The notes beneath the pieces are model-generated. The model was not told where the DNA came from, ran no database searches, and was given only the letters and a program-made list of their open reading frames with translations. Made by a program: the position numbers and the translations under genes. From the NCBI RefSeq assembly GCF_024972735.1, contig NZ_CP087723.1, forward strand, positions 1,550,001-1,614,000: a stretch of DNA of 64,000 nt, given 5' to 3'. Shown here piece after piece: positions 18,158 through 27,394 of the stretch. The first letter of the stretch is position 1. Every line of letters starts with the position of its first letter. This DNA is from Halalkaliarchaeum sp. AArc-CO (lineage in GTDB: Archaea > Halobacteriota > Halobacteria > Halobacteriales > Haloferacaceae).

Positions 18158-19110
18158 TGAGCTGTTCGGTTGCGGTGACCGCAGTCGGAGCGGACGCGCT
18201 GTTCGAGCCGGTGATTGCGACGGAACCGGCGGTGCCGTTGCAGATCGAACCGCTCCAGAACGTGCTCGCGGAGTACGTCGGCGAGGATCTCGCGGGGACG
18301 CTCACCAGTGCAGGGGTGTTTCTGGTCGTCCTGTTCGCCTTTTACGTCCTGGACAAGACGGTCGTCAGCCCGCTTTTCGAACGGCTGTTCGAACGCCGGG
18401 AGCTGGAACCACACGCCAGAAGTCCGTTGAGCAAGATCGTCTCGATCGTCGTCCTGTTCGTCGGGATCAGCGTCGCGTTCGGGTTTGCGGGCTACGGTAA
18501 CTTTCTGCAGTCGCTGGCCACGATCGCCGCCGCAGCCACCCTCGCTGTCGGCTTCGCGTTGCAAAACGTCATCCGGAACTTCGTGGCGGGCGTGTTCATC
18601 TTCACTGACAAGCCGTTCAAGATCGGCGACTGGATCATCTGGGGGGACAACGACGGCGTCGTCGAGGACATCTCGTTTCGGGTGACCCGCGTCCGGACGT
18701 TCGACAACGAGCTGCTCACCGTCCCCAACTCGGAGCTGACCGACAACGTGATCAAAAACCCCGTCGCGAAGGAGACGCTCCGTCTCAAGTTCGTGTTCGG
18801 CATCGACTACGAGGACGACATCGATCACGCGACGGAGCTCATCCTCGAGGAAGCCTCCGACCATCCGGACATCCTGGAAGAGCCGGCCCCCTCCGTTCGG
18901 CTCACGGAGCTTGCAGACTCGGCGGTCGGGCTCCAGGCCCGCGTGTGGATCGCGAACCCGTCCCGATCCGACTTCGTCAGGACCCGTGGCGAGTTCGCCA
19001 CGAACGTGAAAAAGCGGTTCGACGCGGAGGACATCACGATCCCGTTCCCCCAGCGCACCGTTTCCGGACGCGGGGCGTGGGAACAGCCCACCTCCCTGTC
19101 GGACGAGTAG
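18157..19110 (+). CDS. Small-conductance mechanosensitive channel, MscS family
   Basis: Protein of 317 residues that opens under membrane tension to release solutes. Hydrophobic helices lie at about 48-66 and 88-110. The pore-lining TM3 has the alanine/glycine pattern AAAATLAVGFALQNVIRNF (about 123-142), and the beta domain begins PFKIGDWI. The C-terminal alpha/beta vestibule follows. The start at 18157 overlaps the preceding stop. A channel of this type suits a halophile facing osmotic downshock. Confidence 0.9.
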   Translation: MSCSVAVTAVGADALFEPVIATEPAVPLQIEPLQNVLAEYVGEDLAGTLTSAGVFLVVLFAFYVLDKTVVSPLFERLFERRELEPHARSPLSKIVSIVVLFVGISVAFGFAGYGNFLQSLATIAAAATLAVGFALQNVIRNFVAGVFIFTDKPFKIGDWIIWGDNDGVVEDISFRVTRVRTFDNELLTVPNSELTDNVIKNPVAKETLRLKFVFGIDYEDDIDHATELILEEASDHPDILEEPAPSVRLTELADSAVGLQARVWIANPSRSDFVRTRGEFATNVKKRFDAEDITIPFPQRTVSGRGAWEQPTSLSDE

Positions 19111-19115
19111 CCGGT

Positions 19116-19592
19116 CTACTCGGCGAGAACGTCGTCGTACTCGCCGGCGTCGACGCGGTCGTCGAAGGTGCGGGCGTCCTCCCCCTCGATGGTGACACCG
19201 AGGGTGACGCAGGTGCCGCCGATCTCCTTGGCGGCGTTTTTCAGGTCGTACGACAGCAGGTCCGACTGCTTCTGCTCGGCGATCTTTTTGACCTGTTCGA
19301 TCGAGAGGTCCGCGACGAAGTCGGACTGCGGCTCGCCGGAGCCGGTCTCGAAGCCCGCCTCGTCTTTGATCAGCTCTGCGGTCGGCGGGACGCCGACGTC
19401 GATCGTGAACGAGCCGTCGTCCTCGTACTCGACGGTAACCGGCACCTCCATTCCGTCGAACGCGGCGGTCTGTTCGTTGATCTCCTCTACGACGGCCTGC
19501 ACGTCCACCGGCGTCGGCCCCAGTTCGGGACCGAGCGGCGGGCCCGGCGTGGCCTGCCCGCCAGGGACGAGCGCCTGGATAGTTCCAGCCAT
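19116..19592 (-). CDS. rpl11: Large-subunit ribosomal protein L11
   Basis: Binds the GTPase-associated centre of 23S rRNA. The 158 residues begin MAGTIQALVPGGQATPGPPLG and include the proline-rich GPPLGPELG linker and the C-terminal RNA-binding domain with KNAAKEIGGTCVTLG. The acidic C-terminal tail (DDRVDAGEYDDVLAE) is usual for haloarchaea. It is convergent with mscS (5 bases between stops). Confidence 0.96.
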   Translation of the reverse strand: MAGTIQALVPGGQATPGPPLGPELGPTPVDVQAVVEEINEQTAAFDGMEVPVTVEYEDDGSFTIDVGVPPTAELIKDEAGFETGSGEPQSDFVADLSIEQVKKIAEQKQSDLLSYDLKNAAKEIGGTCVTLGVTIEGEDARTFDDRVDAGEYDDVLAE

Positions 19593-19655
19593 ACGTGTGT
19601 GAACCCGTCGCCGACTTTTAACGGTTGTTTTTTGCGCGCACCGAGTCAGCGGGTG

Positions 19656-20717
19656 TCAGACGTCCACGACGAACTCGCCTGCGTCGCCAGCTGCCTCTGC
19701 GATCCTGCCGAGAAGCGTCGCGACAGCCGTGAGGTCCTCCGTGTCGACTACCTCGACGGGCGTGTGCATGTACCGGTTCGGAACGCTCACGGTGAGCGAC
19801 GGGATCCCGCCACGGCTGGTGAAGAACGCGTCGGCGTCGGTTCCGGTTCGGATCCCCGCCGCCTGGAGCTGGACGTCGAGGTCGATCTCCGCTGCGGCCT
19901 CCCGTGTGAGATCTACGAGCACTGGATGGTTCGCGCTTCCCCTGCCGACGACCGGCCCGCCCCCCAGCTCCACCGGCCCCTCCTGTTTCGCGGGGACGCC
20001 GGGCGAGTCGGTCGCGTGGGTGACGTCGACTGCGACGGCGGCCTCCGGTGCGAGATCGAACCCGACCATTCTCGCCCCGTTGAGCCCGAGCTCTTCTTGA
20101 ACCGTCGACACTGCATACACTGTCGCGTCGACGTCCGCCTCGACCGCGCGGCGCAGTCCTTCGGCGACGGCCCACGTCCCGACGCGGTTGTCCATGCCGC
20201 GTGCAGCCACCCGGCCGGCGTGAAGCTCCGAGACGGTCGTGGAAACCGTCACGGGGTCGCCCACCTCGACGAGCTCGCGGGCGGCTTCGGCGTCGCTTGC
20301 GCCGATGTCGACGTGCTGTTCTTCGAGTTCGTCGTACTCTTCCTCGCCGACGTCGCGCAGGTGGATCGCCGTCTGTCCGATCACGCCCGGGACGGGCTCG
20401 TCTGCGTGGATCGTCACGTGTTGCCCTTTCGAGACGGTCCGATCCGCACCGCCGATCGGGGCGATGCGCAGGAATCCCTCGTCGGTGACGTCCCGAACGA
20501 TGTACCCGACCTCGTCGGCGTGGCCCACGAACGCGATCTCGTGGGCGCCCTCGCTCCCCTCGTGGACTGCAACCGCATTACCGTAGGCGTCAGTTCGGAC
20601 CTCGTCGGCGAATTCGCGGACGTACTCACACCAGACTCGTTGTCCGGCCGCTTCGAATCCCGACGGACTCGGTGTCGTCAGAAGGTCCTCCAGGAACTCT
20701 CGTCGTCTCTCGTGCAT
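19656..20717 (-). CDS. M42-family metal-dependent aminopeptidase
   Basis: Protein of 353 residues of the TET/endoglucanase-M type, a self-compartmentalising dinuclear zinc aminopeptidase that trims peptides. Metal and catalytic residues are visible in order: His and Asp in FVGHADEVG, Asp in RGMDNRVG, the Glu pair in VQEELGL, Asp in VAVDVTHA and the final His in NRYMHTPVE. The ATG at 20715-20717 was chosen because the upstream in-frame extension is not conserved in type. It is divergent from the small histidine-rich protein. Confidence 0.9.
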   Translation of the reverse strand: MHERRREFLEDLLTTPSPSGFEAAGQRVWCEYVREFADEVRTDAYGNAVAVHEGSEGAHEIAFVGHADEVGYIVRDVTDEGFLRIAPIGGADRTVSKGQHVTIHADEPVPGVIGQTAIHLRDVGEEEYDELEEQHVDIGASDAEAARELVEVGDPVTVSTTVSELHAGRVAARGMDNRVGTWAVAEGLRRAVEADVDATVYAVSTVQEELGLNGARMVGFDLAPEAAVAVDVTHATDSPGVPAKQEGPVELGGGPVVGRGSANHPVLVDLTREAAAEIDLDVQLQAAGIRTGTDADAFFTSRGGIPSLTVSVPNRYMHTPVEVVDTEDLTAVATLLGRIAEAAGDAGEFVVDV

Positions 20718-20794
20718 ACCCGGAAAGGGGGGCGACGGGCAAAAGAATCCCGTGCCTTTCGTTTTATCAGTGTGCCCGCCGTAGTTCACACGCA

Positions 20795-21079
20795 ATGACA
20801 GGAAAGAAGTTCACACTTCTGGAGCTCCACGTCCACGACGGCGTCCAGCTAACAGTCGGCGAGACTATCGGTCTCGGCGAGGAGAGGAACCACGATGGTG
20901 AGGGTCCAGCGGTCGAATCGAGCCACGACCACGGCGATCATAGCCACAGCCATGCGGGGCGAAACGCGGTCTTTCTGATACTGGGGCTCCTCGTCGGCGT
21001 AACTGTGGCGGTCGCAGCGCGGCGGGTGCTGGGATCGGACCTGGAAGCGGCCAAAGAACTCGACGCCGTGACGGACTGA
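20795..21079 (+). CDS. Small membrane protein with histidine-rich loop
   Basis: A 94-residue protein: a short soluble N-terminus, a histidine-rich segment (SSHDHGDHSHSHAG, about 42-55) that could bind Zn, Ni or Co, and one transmembrane helix (about 57-77, AVFLILGLLVGVTVAVAA). No family was recognised. The His-rich stretch resembles those in metal transporters and chaperones, but there is no metal-transport neighbour to support that role. Confidence 0.68.
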   Translation: MTGKKFTLLELHVHDGVQLTVGETIGLGEERNHDGEGPAVESSHDHGDHSHSHAGRNAVFLILGLLVGVTVAVAARRVLGSDLEAAKELDAVTD

Positions 21080-21157
21080 CCGGCCCGTTTACCGATCGGG
21101 ACTGTCGTCGGTCGATCCCGGCACAAGCGATTTGCGTCCCCGTCCCCGAAAGGGCGT

Positions 21158-22120
21158 ATGGATCTGTATCGCAGCGTTCGCGCGGTGACTACAGCGTCGG
21201 GCGACGGTGCGGTCGACTGGGACGGCGTTCGCGAGGCGGCAAAGGCCGGAACCAGACCGGGATCGCTGGACCTGTCGCCCGCCGAACGCGACGGCTACGC
21301 GGCCGACGTTCGGGCCGCCCGCGACCGACTACGGTCGGTGTCGGACACGGAGTTCGACGTTCCGGATCGACTCACCGTCCAGAACAGACACCACTGGATC
21401 GACGCGAACGTCGACACGTTCCGCCGAGTGATGGAGCCGATCGAGGCCGAGGTAGAGACGCTGTTCCCGAACGCCTCCCGCGTGGCGAACACGGGGACGA
21501 TGGCGTTTACCCTCGGCTTTCTCGCCCGTCACGTGCTCGGGCAGTACGATCCGCTGCTTTTGGCCGACGACCCCGAGGAACACGGGCTGTATTTCGTGCA
21601 TCCGAACATCCTGCGGGTGGCAGACGAGCTCGACGTCGACTACGAGCGGTTCCGACGATGGATCGTCTTTCACGAGGTTGCACACGCCGCGGAGTTCGGC
21701 GCCGCCCCCTGGCTGCCGGGCTACCTCGAATCGCGGCTCGAATCCGGCGTCAGAACGCTCTCGCAGGGCGGGATAGACCGCGAGGCGTTCGTCGAACTCG
21801 ACGCCGCGATGACCGCAGTCGAGGGGTACGCCGAGCTGCTCATGGATCGGGCGTTCGACGAGGAGTACGCCGACCTCAGGGAGAAGGTGGACGAACGCCG
21901 GAACACGGGGGGTGGTCCGATCGGTCAGCTGGTTCGGCGGCTGCTCGGCCTGGGCCTCAAGCGACGTCAGTACGAGCGAGGGACGCGATTCTTCGAAACC
22001 ATCGCCGACGATCGAGGGCTCGCTGCAGCCGGCGTCGTCTGGGAACGCCCGGAGAACTTGCCGACGGACGCAGAGCTGGACCGACCGGAGCTGTGGCTCC
22101 GCCGCGTCGATCCCGTCTGA
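21158..22120 (+). CDS. Zincin-like metalloprotease, DUF2342 (F420-biosynthesis-associated) family
   Basis: Protein of 320 residues with the zinc-binding HEVAHAAEF motif near residue 171 and, downstream, MTAVEGYAELLMD, where the glutamate is probably the third ligand. This arrangement is that of the DUF2342 family, often called F420 biosynthesis-associated in actinobacteria and archaea from co-occurrence, with no proven substrate. N-terminal helical region about 1-110. It stands alone on the plus strand. Confidence 0.82.
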   Translation: MDLYRSVRAVTTASGDGAVDWDGVREAAKAGTRPGSLDLSPAERDGYAADVRAARDRLRSVSDTEFDVPDRLTVQNRHHWIDANVDTFRRVMEPIEAEVETLFPNASRVANTGTMAFTLGFLARHVLGQYDPLLLADDPEEHGLYFVHPNILRVADELDVDYERFRRWIVFHEVAHAAEFGAAPWLPGYLESRLESGVRTLSQGGIDREAFVELDAAMTAVEGYAELLMDRAFDEEYADLREKVDERRNTGGGPIGQLVRRLLGLGLKRRQYERGTRFFETIADDRGLAAAGVVWERPENLPTDAELDRPELWLRRVDPV

Positions 22121-22160
22121 AGTCGACACTCCCTACGGACCCATCTGCACCCATCGGCGG

Positions 22161-22457
22161 CTATCCCGGACGCATCGCTCGAAGGTTCCGTAGCAGGAAC
22201 CACAGCAGAACGGTCCCCGCGACAGCGCCGCCCGCCAGCGCACCGAGCAACTGGGTCGGGGTCGGATCGAGCTGGAACGCCATCAATCCCATCGAGGCGG
22301 AGACCAGTCCGACGAATCCGATCTTGAGTCTGACGTTCGCTGCGGTGCGTTCCTCCTTCGAGAGGCTCGGACCGACCATCAGCAGTTCCACTCCGCCATC
22401 CGGCCTGGGCGCCGTGATCGTCCCGGTAATCTCGCGTCGGTTCCGCGGTTCATGCAC
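22161..22457 (-). CDS. Small two-helix membrane protein
   Basis: About 98 residues with two hydrophobic helices near the C-terminus (GFVGLVSASMGLMAF and GALAGGAVAGTVLLWFLL). No recognised family. The GTG at 22455-22457 was chosen because a TTTCAAG element, a common haloarchaeal TATA variant, lies about 25-30 bases upstream; an ATG at 22514 in the same frame would add 19 residues and sit 16 bases after the fbp stop. Function unknown. Confidence 0.55.
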   Translation of the reverse strand: MHEPRNRREITGTITAPRPDGGVELLMVGPSLSKEERTAANVRLKIGFVGLVSASMGLMAFQLDPTPTQLLGALAGGAVAGTVLLWFLLRNLRAMRPG

Positions 22458-22529
22458 ACCTACAGGGGACCGATGCGCTTGAAAATGGCGGGATCGCTGG
22501 GTCGGTTCGGACACACGAACGGGGCCGAA

Positions 22530-23474
22530 CTACGGCTCCGAGAGATAGCCTTCGAGCCGTTCGATGAGTTCCGCGTTGCCGAGGTGAACGGGTGTCCGTT
22601 CGTGGAGCTCCGTCGGCTCGGCGTCGAGGATCGACCCGGCCCCGTCGGAGGACCGACCGCCCGCGGCTTCGACGACGTACGCCATCGGGTTGGCCTCGAA
22701 CTGGAGGCGGAGCTTCCCCTCCGGTCGATCCTGCAGGGCGGGATACGAGAAGATCCCGCCGTAGGTGAGAACCTGGTTCACGTCGCCGACCATCGCGCCA
22801 CCGTATCGGAGCTTGAGCTCCCGTTCGATCTGTTCGGCGTACGCCACAAACTCCGGAGTCCAGTCGGGAACCCGACCCCCGAAGCCGTACACGACCGGGT
22901 CGTCCGGAAGCGCGAGCTCCGGCGTGACGATCCGCCGATCGACCCCGCTGTCGCCCGAACCGGGAGCCACGACCTCCTCCCTGACGACCCCGCCGTGGGC
23001 GACGACCATCGTCGTGATCGGACCGTAAAGCAGGTAGCCGGCGGCGACGAGCTCGCGTCCTGCTGCGGGAAGCGGCGCGTCGTAGACGCCGACGATCGTT
23101 CCCATCGCGTTGTTCGACCGAAGGTTCGAGGAGCCGTCGAGAGGGTCGACCGCCACCGCAACGCCGTCCGGATCTGCAGCGGAGACGTTCCCGTCGGATG
23201 CGTCTACTTTCGATTCGCGCTCCTCGCTCACGTAGCTGGCTACGCCGTCGATCGAACCGAGCCGCTCGCGGAGCAGCTGGTCGGCGTGCGCGTCAGCGGC
23301 GAGTTGAGTTTCCCCGGAGGGGTTCTCCTCGTCGATCGCCCTGCGACGTCCCGGGAGTCCAGCGCGGATTTCGGTGGCAGTTTCGGCCACAACGTCGAAC
23401 ACGCGCTCGACCGTCGCTGCGTGAACGCTTTCGGGTGCCGATTCCCTCCCTGCCTCGCTGTCCATCTCCACCAT
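22530..23474 (-). CDS. fbp: Fructose-1,6-bisphosphatase, class I
   Basis: Gluconeogenic phosphatase that converts fructose 1,6-bisphosphate to fructose 6-phosphate. The 314 residues show the metal-binding DPLDGSSNLRSNNAMGTIVG (near 107) with the class I pattern, a YVSEERE segment and LRYGGAMVGDVNQVLTYGGIF near 225. The start codon overlaps the aldolase stop by one base or more, so the two are translationally coupled. Together they make the irreversible end of gluconeogenesis. Confidence 0.93.
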   Translation of the reverse strand: MVEMDSEAGRESAPESVHAATVERVFDVVAETATEIRAGLPGRRRAIDEENPSGETQLAADAHADQLLRERLGSIDGVASYVSEERESKVDASDGNVSAADPDGVAVAVDPLDGSSNLRSNNAMGTIVGVYDAPLPAAGRELVAAGYLLYGPITTMVVAHGGVVREEVVAPGSGDSGVDRRIVTPELALPDDPVVYGFGGRVPDWTPEFVAYAEQIERELKLRYGGAMVGDVNQVLTYGGIFSYPALQDRPEGKLRLQFEANPMAYVVEAAGGRSSDGAGSILDAEPTELHERTPVHLGNAELIERLEGYLSEP

Positions 23475-24286
23475 CAGTCGTCCGCAGGGGCGAGCGCCGC
23501 CCGTTCGAGCGCCTCGTCGACGGTTGTCTCCTCGTAGATAACCGCCTCCAGCGCGTCGAGGATCTCGATCGGGTTCTCCCGCTGGAACACGTTGCGACCG
23601 ACAGCGAGGCCGTCCGCGCCGGCGTCCATCGACGACTTCACCGTCTCCAGGAACGCCCGATCGTCGGTTTTGGAGCCGCCCGACATGATCACTTTCATCT
23701 CACCGGCCATCTCGCAGGCCTGGGCCATCGCCTCCGGTGAGCCGGGATACTTGATCTTGGCGACGTCGGCACCCAACTCGAGTCCGAGGCGACTCGCATA
23801 CGAGATCACGCCGGGTTTCGTGTCGTTTTTGACCCCTTGTCCGCGCGGATACGACCACATCACGACGCCCATGTCGCGCTCGCGGGCGGCCTCCTGCAGT
23901 TCGCAAAACTCCTCTGCCATCTCGACTTCGTGGTTCGAGCCGCCATAGAGGGTAAATCCGACCGCCTCGGCGCCGAGTTCCTCGGCGTACTCGACCGAGC
24001 AGTTCACCGCCGAGTCGTGTTCACCCATCCAGAGATTCGACGTGCCGTTCACCTTCAAAAGCAACGAGACGTCGTCTTCGAAGGACGGGTAGTACGCTTC
24101 GGCGATTCCTTTCTGTACCGCGATCGCGCTCACGGCGTCGTGGGTTGCGTACTCGAAGACGGTCGCTGGATCGGCCGTCTCCGGTACCGGATCGAAGTCG
24201 ACCGGGCCGTGTTCGAGCCCGTGGTCGTACGCCAACACGAGGACCTTGCCGTCGCGAGCGATTCCCGAATCTGCTCCTGGTAGCAT
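23474..24286 (-). CDS. fba: Class I fructose-bisphosphate aldolase, archaeal (DhnA/FbaB) type
   Basis: Protein of 270 residues with a DeoC/FbaB-type TIM barrel. LAYDHGLEHGP near residue 18 binds substrate, and the Schiff-base lysine lies in DVAKIKYPGS near residue 180. A phosphate loop VIMSGGSKTDDRAF and AVGRNVFQRENP follow. The same fold includes ADH synthase of aromatic amino acid synthesis; coupling to fbp favours fructose-bisphosphate aldolase. A TATA-like TTTTATGTAT lies 23-32 bases before the ATG. Confidence 0.9.
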   Translation of the reverse strand: MLPGADSGIARDGKVLVLAYDHGLEHGPVDFDPVPETADPATVFEYATHDAVSAIAVQKGIAEAYYPSFEDDVSLLLKVNGTSNLWMGEHDSAVNCSVEYAEELGAEAVGFTLYGGSNHEVEMAEEFCELQEAARERDMGVVMWSYPRGQGVKNDTKPGVISYASRLGLELGADVAKIKYPGSPEAMAQACEMAGEMKVIMSGGSKTDDRAFLETVKSSMDAGADGLAVGRNVFQRENPIEILDALEAVIYEETTVDEALERAALAPADD

Positions 24287-24308
24287 CGGTTCGAAATCAG
24301 GTAATAAG

Positions 24309-24318
24309 ATACATAAAA
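24309..24318 (-). promoter_or_regulatory. fba-fbp promoter TATA element
   Basis: The minus strand reads TTTTATGTAT here, 23-32 bases before the fba start, inside an AT-rich patch (24300-24325). It is the only promoter-like element upstream of the overlapping fba-fbp pair. Confidence 0.5.
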
Positions 24319-24474
24319 TTATTGGTCATCGATTCGAGGAGGACTTTCGGATAGACAGTCATTAACGGACGTTAGACGGCTCATAAACCCGATATCGAGT
24401 AAAGAATATGAATACAACTCGTGTAGTTAATTTCGGATCGGAGGTGGCGACACCTGCCGCCGGAGACAGGATCG

Positions 24475-26178
24475 TCAGTCCGACCCCCGGGAAGAGACGT
24501 CAGCGTTTTCGACGGCCGTTCGAACGTCGGGTGGTTGTTCTCGTCGGTGGCACGCTGCGGGGTGGTCGGCCTGCGGTGGAAGTTCGGGGGACACCACCTC
24601 GCAGATGCTCCGATACGCAGACAGTTCCGCCTCCGCGCGTTCCCAGTCGTCGGTCACGACAGCCTCGATCGCGTTCCTGACCTGTCTCCGATGTTCCCCG
24701 GGAAGCTCCACGTCGAGGAGCCGATCGAAGATCCGTTCGATCACACGATCGTCGTGGTTCTCCTCCGCCGACTCCTTGCCGACGAGTTCGCGGGCACCCT
24801 CGACGTCGATGTCGCGGTCCCGAATCCGATCTCGAACCGTGAGCACTGCGCGATACGACTCCTCGTCGATATCGACACCCTTCGGGGGAACTACTACGGG
24901 ACACCGGGTCCTGAACCGGCAGCCGCTCGGTGGATCCCGGGGGGAGGGTACGTCGCCGGAAAGCGTTTCGATGTCTCGGTCCCGCTCGTCGGTGTCGACC
25001 CGTGGAACGCTCTCGAGCAGCGCTTCCGTGTAGGGGTGTCGAGGCTCCGTAAATATCTCCTCGCTGGGCGCGATTTCGACGATCTCTCCCAGATACATCA
25101 CCGCGACCCGATCACAGATGTGACGGATCACGGAGAGATCGTGAGAGATGAGCAGGTAGGTGAGACCGAACTCCGACTGCAGTTCGCTCAGCAGGTTCAG
25201 AATCTGTGCCTGGACCGAGACGTCGAGTGCGCTCGTCGGTTCGTCTAGCACGACGAACTCTGGATCGAGCGCCAGGGCCCGCGCGATGCCTACGCGTTGC
25301 CGTTGTCCGCCGGAGAACTCGTGGGGGTATCTGTCGAACTGGTCCCTGGAGAGCCCCACGCGATCGAGGAGCCACCCCACGCGTTCGCGCCGCAGTTGTT
25401 CGTCCGAGCGCTCGACCGCAACCGCGACGTCGACCCCGTCCCCGGTCGCGGTTACGTCGACCGCGAGGTCCTCCTCGACGATCGCCAGAACGTCGCCGTC
25501 GGCGTCTACTCGACGGTCATCGGTGGCTCTCTGACGGTCGTCCTCGGGATCGTCGTTCCCGGAGCGTTCGACCACTGTCACCGAGACCGAAACTGCCCCG
25601 CCCTCTGGAGGGACGACCCTGTCGACGTCGTCGGCGACGGTGACGGTGACCGCGTCCGGATTGATCCCGTCGGTCGATACCGTCGCGTCCGTTTCGACGT
25701 CGGGGTCGGTGAGCGGCCAGCCGTGAACGTCGAGCGGCTGCTTGACAGTCTCACCGATCGTCATCCGCGGATCGAGGCTGGAGAACGGATCCTGAAAGAC
25801 GATCTGTGCGTTTCGTCGGAAGCGGTCGAGGCCGTTCGAGGAGAGTTCGTAAACGTTCTGTCCGTCGAACCGGACGACGCCGTCGGTCGGTTGCTGGAGC
25901 CGCAACAGCGTCTCCCCGGCAGTCGACTTGCCACAGCCGGATTCGCCGACCAGCCCCAGAGTCTCCCCGCGTTCGATGTCGAAGCCGATCCCGTCGACGG
26001 CCCGAACCGCGACCGGGTCTTCGCCGAACAGCCGATCCAAAAGCGTGTCCTGTTCGTAGAAGTACTTCGTGAGGTTTCGAACTTCGACCAGCGCTCCGTC
26101 ACTCGGGGGGACTCCGTCGGCCGTTTCTGCGTCGGTGTCGCTCGTCGTTTCCGTCGCCGTCTGCTCTGGATCAGTCAT
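24475..26178 (-). CDS. Oligopeptide-type ABC transporter ATPase (DppF-like) with a large insertion
   Basis: One of two ATPases of a five-gene importer. Walker A is GESGCGKST (78-86), the Q loop is at FQD (128-130), the signature is [15 protein letters not shown] (288-302) and Walker B is [11 protein letters not shown]. The C-terminal part has the oligopeptide-binding cysteine motif region ([10 protein letters not shown]), with a further helical tail. About 100 residues of acidic, valine-rich sequence (about 156-259; DNA 25402-25713) are inserted between the Q loop and the signature, where relatives have a short linker. Total length is 567 against about 330-430 in usual members. It overlaps dppD by 8 bases. 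Confidence 0.9.
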   Translation of the reverse strand: MTDPEQTATETTSDTDAETADGVPPSDGALVEVRNLTKYFYEQDTLLDRLFGEDPVAVRAVDGIGFDIERGETLGLVGESGCGKSTAGETLLRLQQPTDGVVRFDGQNVYELSSNGLDRFRRNAQIVFQDPFSSLDPRMTIGETVKQPLDVHGWPLTDPDVETDATVSTDGINPDAVTVTVADDVDRVVPPEGGAVSVSVTVVERSGNDDPEDDRQRATDDRRVDADGDVLAIVEEDLAVDVTATGDGVDVAVAVERSDEQLRRERVGWLLDRVGLSRDQFDRYPHEFSGGQRQRVGIARALALDPEFVVLDEPTSALDVSVQAQILNLLSELQSEFGLTYLLISHDLSVIRHICDRVAVMYLGEIVEIAPSEEIFTEPRHPYTEALLESVPRVDTDERDRDIETLSGDVPSPRDPPSGCRFRTRCPVVVPPKGVDIDEESYRAVLTVRDRIRDRDIDVEGARELVGKESAEENHDDRVIERIFDRLLDVELPGEHRRQVRNAIEAVVTDDWERAEAELSAYRSICEVVSPELPPQADHPAACHRREQPPDVRTAVENADVSSRGSD

Positions 26179-27394
26179 CGGTTGGAACCTCTTCGGGAAC
26201 GTCTCCGGTCGCCTCTTCGGGGCGGTCGTCCGCGAGCGCTCGATCCGGATCGTACGCGCGATCCGCGAGATAGCATTTCGCGACGTGATCGTCGCTCCCG
26301 CTCGCCCGGAAGTCGGGAGGATCTTCGAGACACTCCTCCATCGCCTTCGGGCACCGGTCGGCGAAGTAACAGCCGCTGCCCATCTCGTGGTCCAGCAGAC
26401 TCGGGACGTTCCCCTCGATCGGCTCGAGACGTCCGCCGACGTGCGCTAGATCGGGAACCGAGCCGAGAAGCCCCCGAGTGTACGGGTGGACGTGGTCCTC
26501 GAAGACGTCCTCGAGCGTTCCGCGTTCGACGATCTCGCCGGCGTACATCACACCGACGCGATCGCACATCCTCGCGATCACGCCGAGGTTGTGGGTGATC
26601 AGGACGATCGTCATACCGATCTCGGACTGGAGGTCGGCGAGGATGTCGAGCACCTGTGCCTGGATTGTCACGTCGAGGGCGGTCGTCGGCTCGTCGGCGA
26701 TCAACACGTCGGGCTCGCCGGCCAGTGCCTGGGCGATCATCGCACGCTGGAGCATTCCCCCCGAGTACTGGTGTGGATATTCGTCGGCCCGCTGTACTGG
26801 GTCCGGAATACCCACCAGTTCCAGCAACTCGATTGCCCGTTCTCTACTCGATTCGGTGACGAACCGCTTCGACGGGAGCACGGTCGAGGTGATCAGCGAC
26901 GACAGCGAGTAGTCGGCCGAACGTGTTTTGGCCCGCGTGGATCGCGGGTTCGCCCTCGCCCGTCGCTGGACCTCGACCGCCTCGGCGATCTGTTCGCCGA
27001 CGGTGAGGCTCGGGTTGAAGCTGCTTTCCGGATCCTGGAAGATCATGCTGAACGAGGGGCCGCGAAGCGACCGCCTGACGTCCTCCGGGACGGACAACAG
27101 ATCGACGAACTCGCCGTCGACGGCATCCGGATGGCTCTCGCGTAGGCTCTCCGCGAGCGATTCGTTGCGATACTCGATGGTCCCGTCGGTTATCTCGCCC
27201 GGTGATTCGACCAGATCCATGAGCGACAGCGCAGTGACGCTTTTCCCGCTGCCGCTTTCCCCGACGATACCGAACACCTCTCCACGTTCGATCGTCAGGG
27301 TCACGTTCGAGACGGCGTTGACCTGCCCTTCGCCTGTGAAAAACCGGGTGGACAGGCCGCCGATGCGAAGTATGTCCCCGGTCATGTCAGGCAC
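26171..27394 (-). CDS. Oligopeptide-type ABC transporter ATPase (DppD-like)
   Basis: Protein of 407 residues with Walker [10 protein letters not shown] loop [17 protein letters not shown], signature [15 protein letters not shown] and Walker [12 protein letters not shown]. The C-terminal oligo_HPY region carries [20 protein letters not shown], which in some relatives binds an Fe-S cluster. A serine/arginine-rich insertion of about 35 residues ([16 protein letters not shown] and following) precedes the signature, a smaller version of what is seen in the partner ATPase. It overlaps both neighbours by 8 bases. Confidence 0.9.
   Translation of the reverse strand: MPDMTGDILRIGGLSTRFFTGEGQVNAVSNVTLTIERGEVFGIVGESGSGKSVTALSLMDLVESPGEITDGTIEYRNESLAESLRESHPDAVDGEFVDLLSVPEDVRRSLRGPSFSMIFQDPESSFNPSLTVGEQIAEAVEVQRRARANPRSTRAKTRSADYSLSSLITSTVLPSKRFVTESSRERAIELLELVGIPDPVQRADEYPHQYSGGMLQRAMIAQALAGEPDVLIADEPTTALDVTIQAQVLDILADLQSEIGMTIVLITHNLGVIARMCDRVGVMYAGEIVERGTLEDVFEDHVHPYTRGLLGSVPDLAHVGGRLEPIEGNVPSLLDHEMGSGCYFADRCPKAMEECLEDPPDFRASGSDDHVAKCYLADRAYDPDRALADDRPEEATGDVPEEVPTDD

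Noticed and set aside
18945-20798. Long plus-strand frame opposite rpl11 and the M42 peptidase gene
   Set aside because: Shadow of two clearly conserved minus-strand genes.
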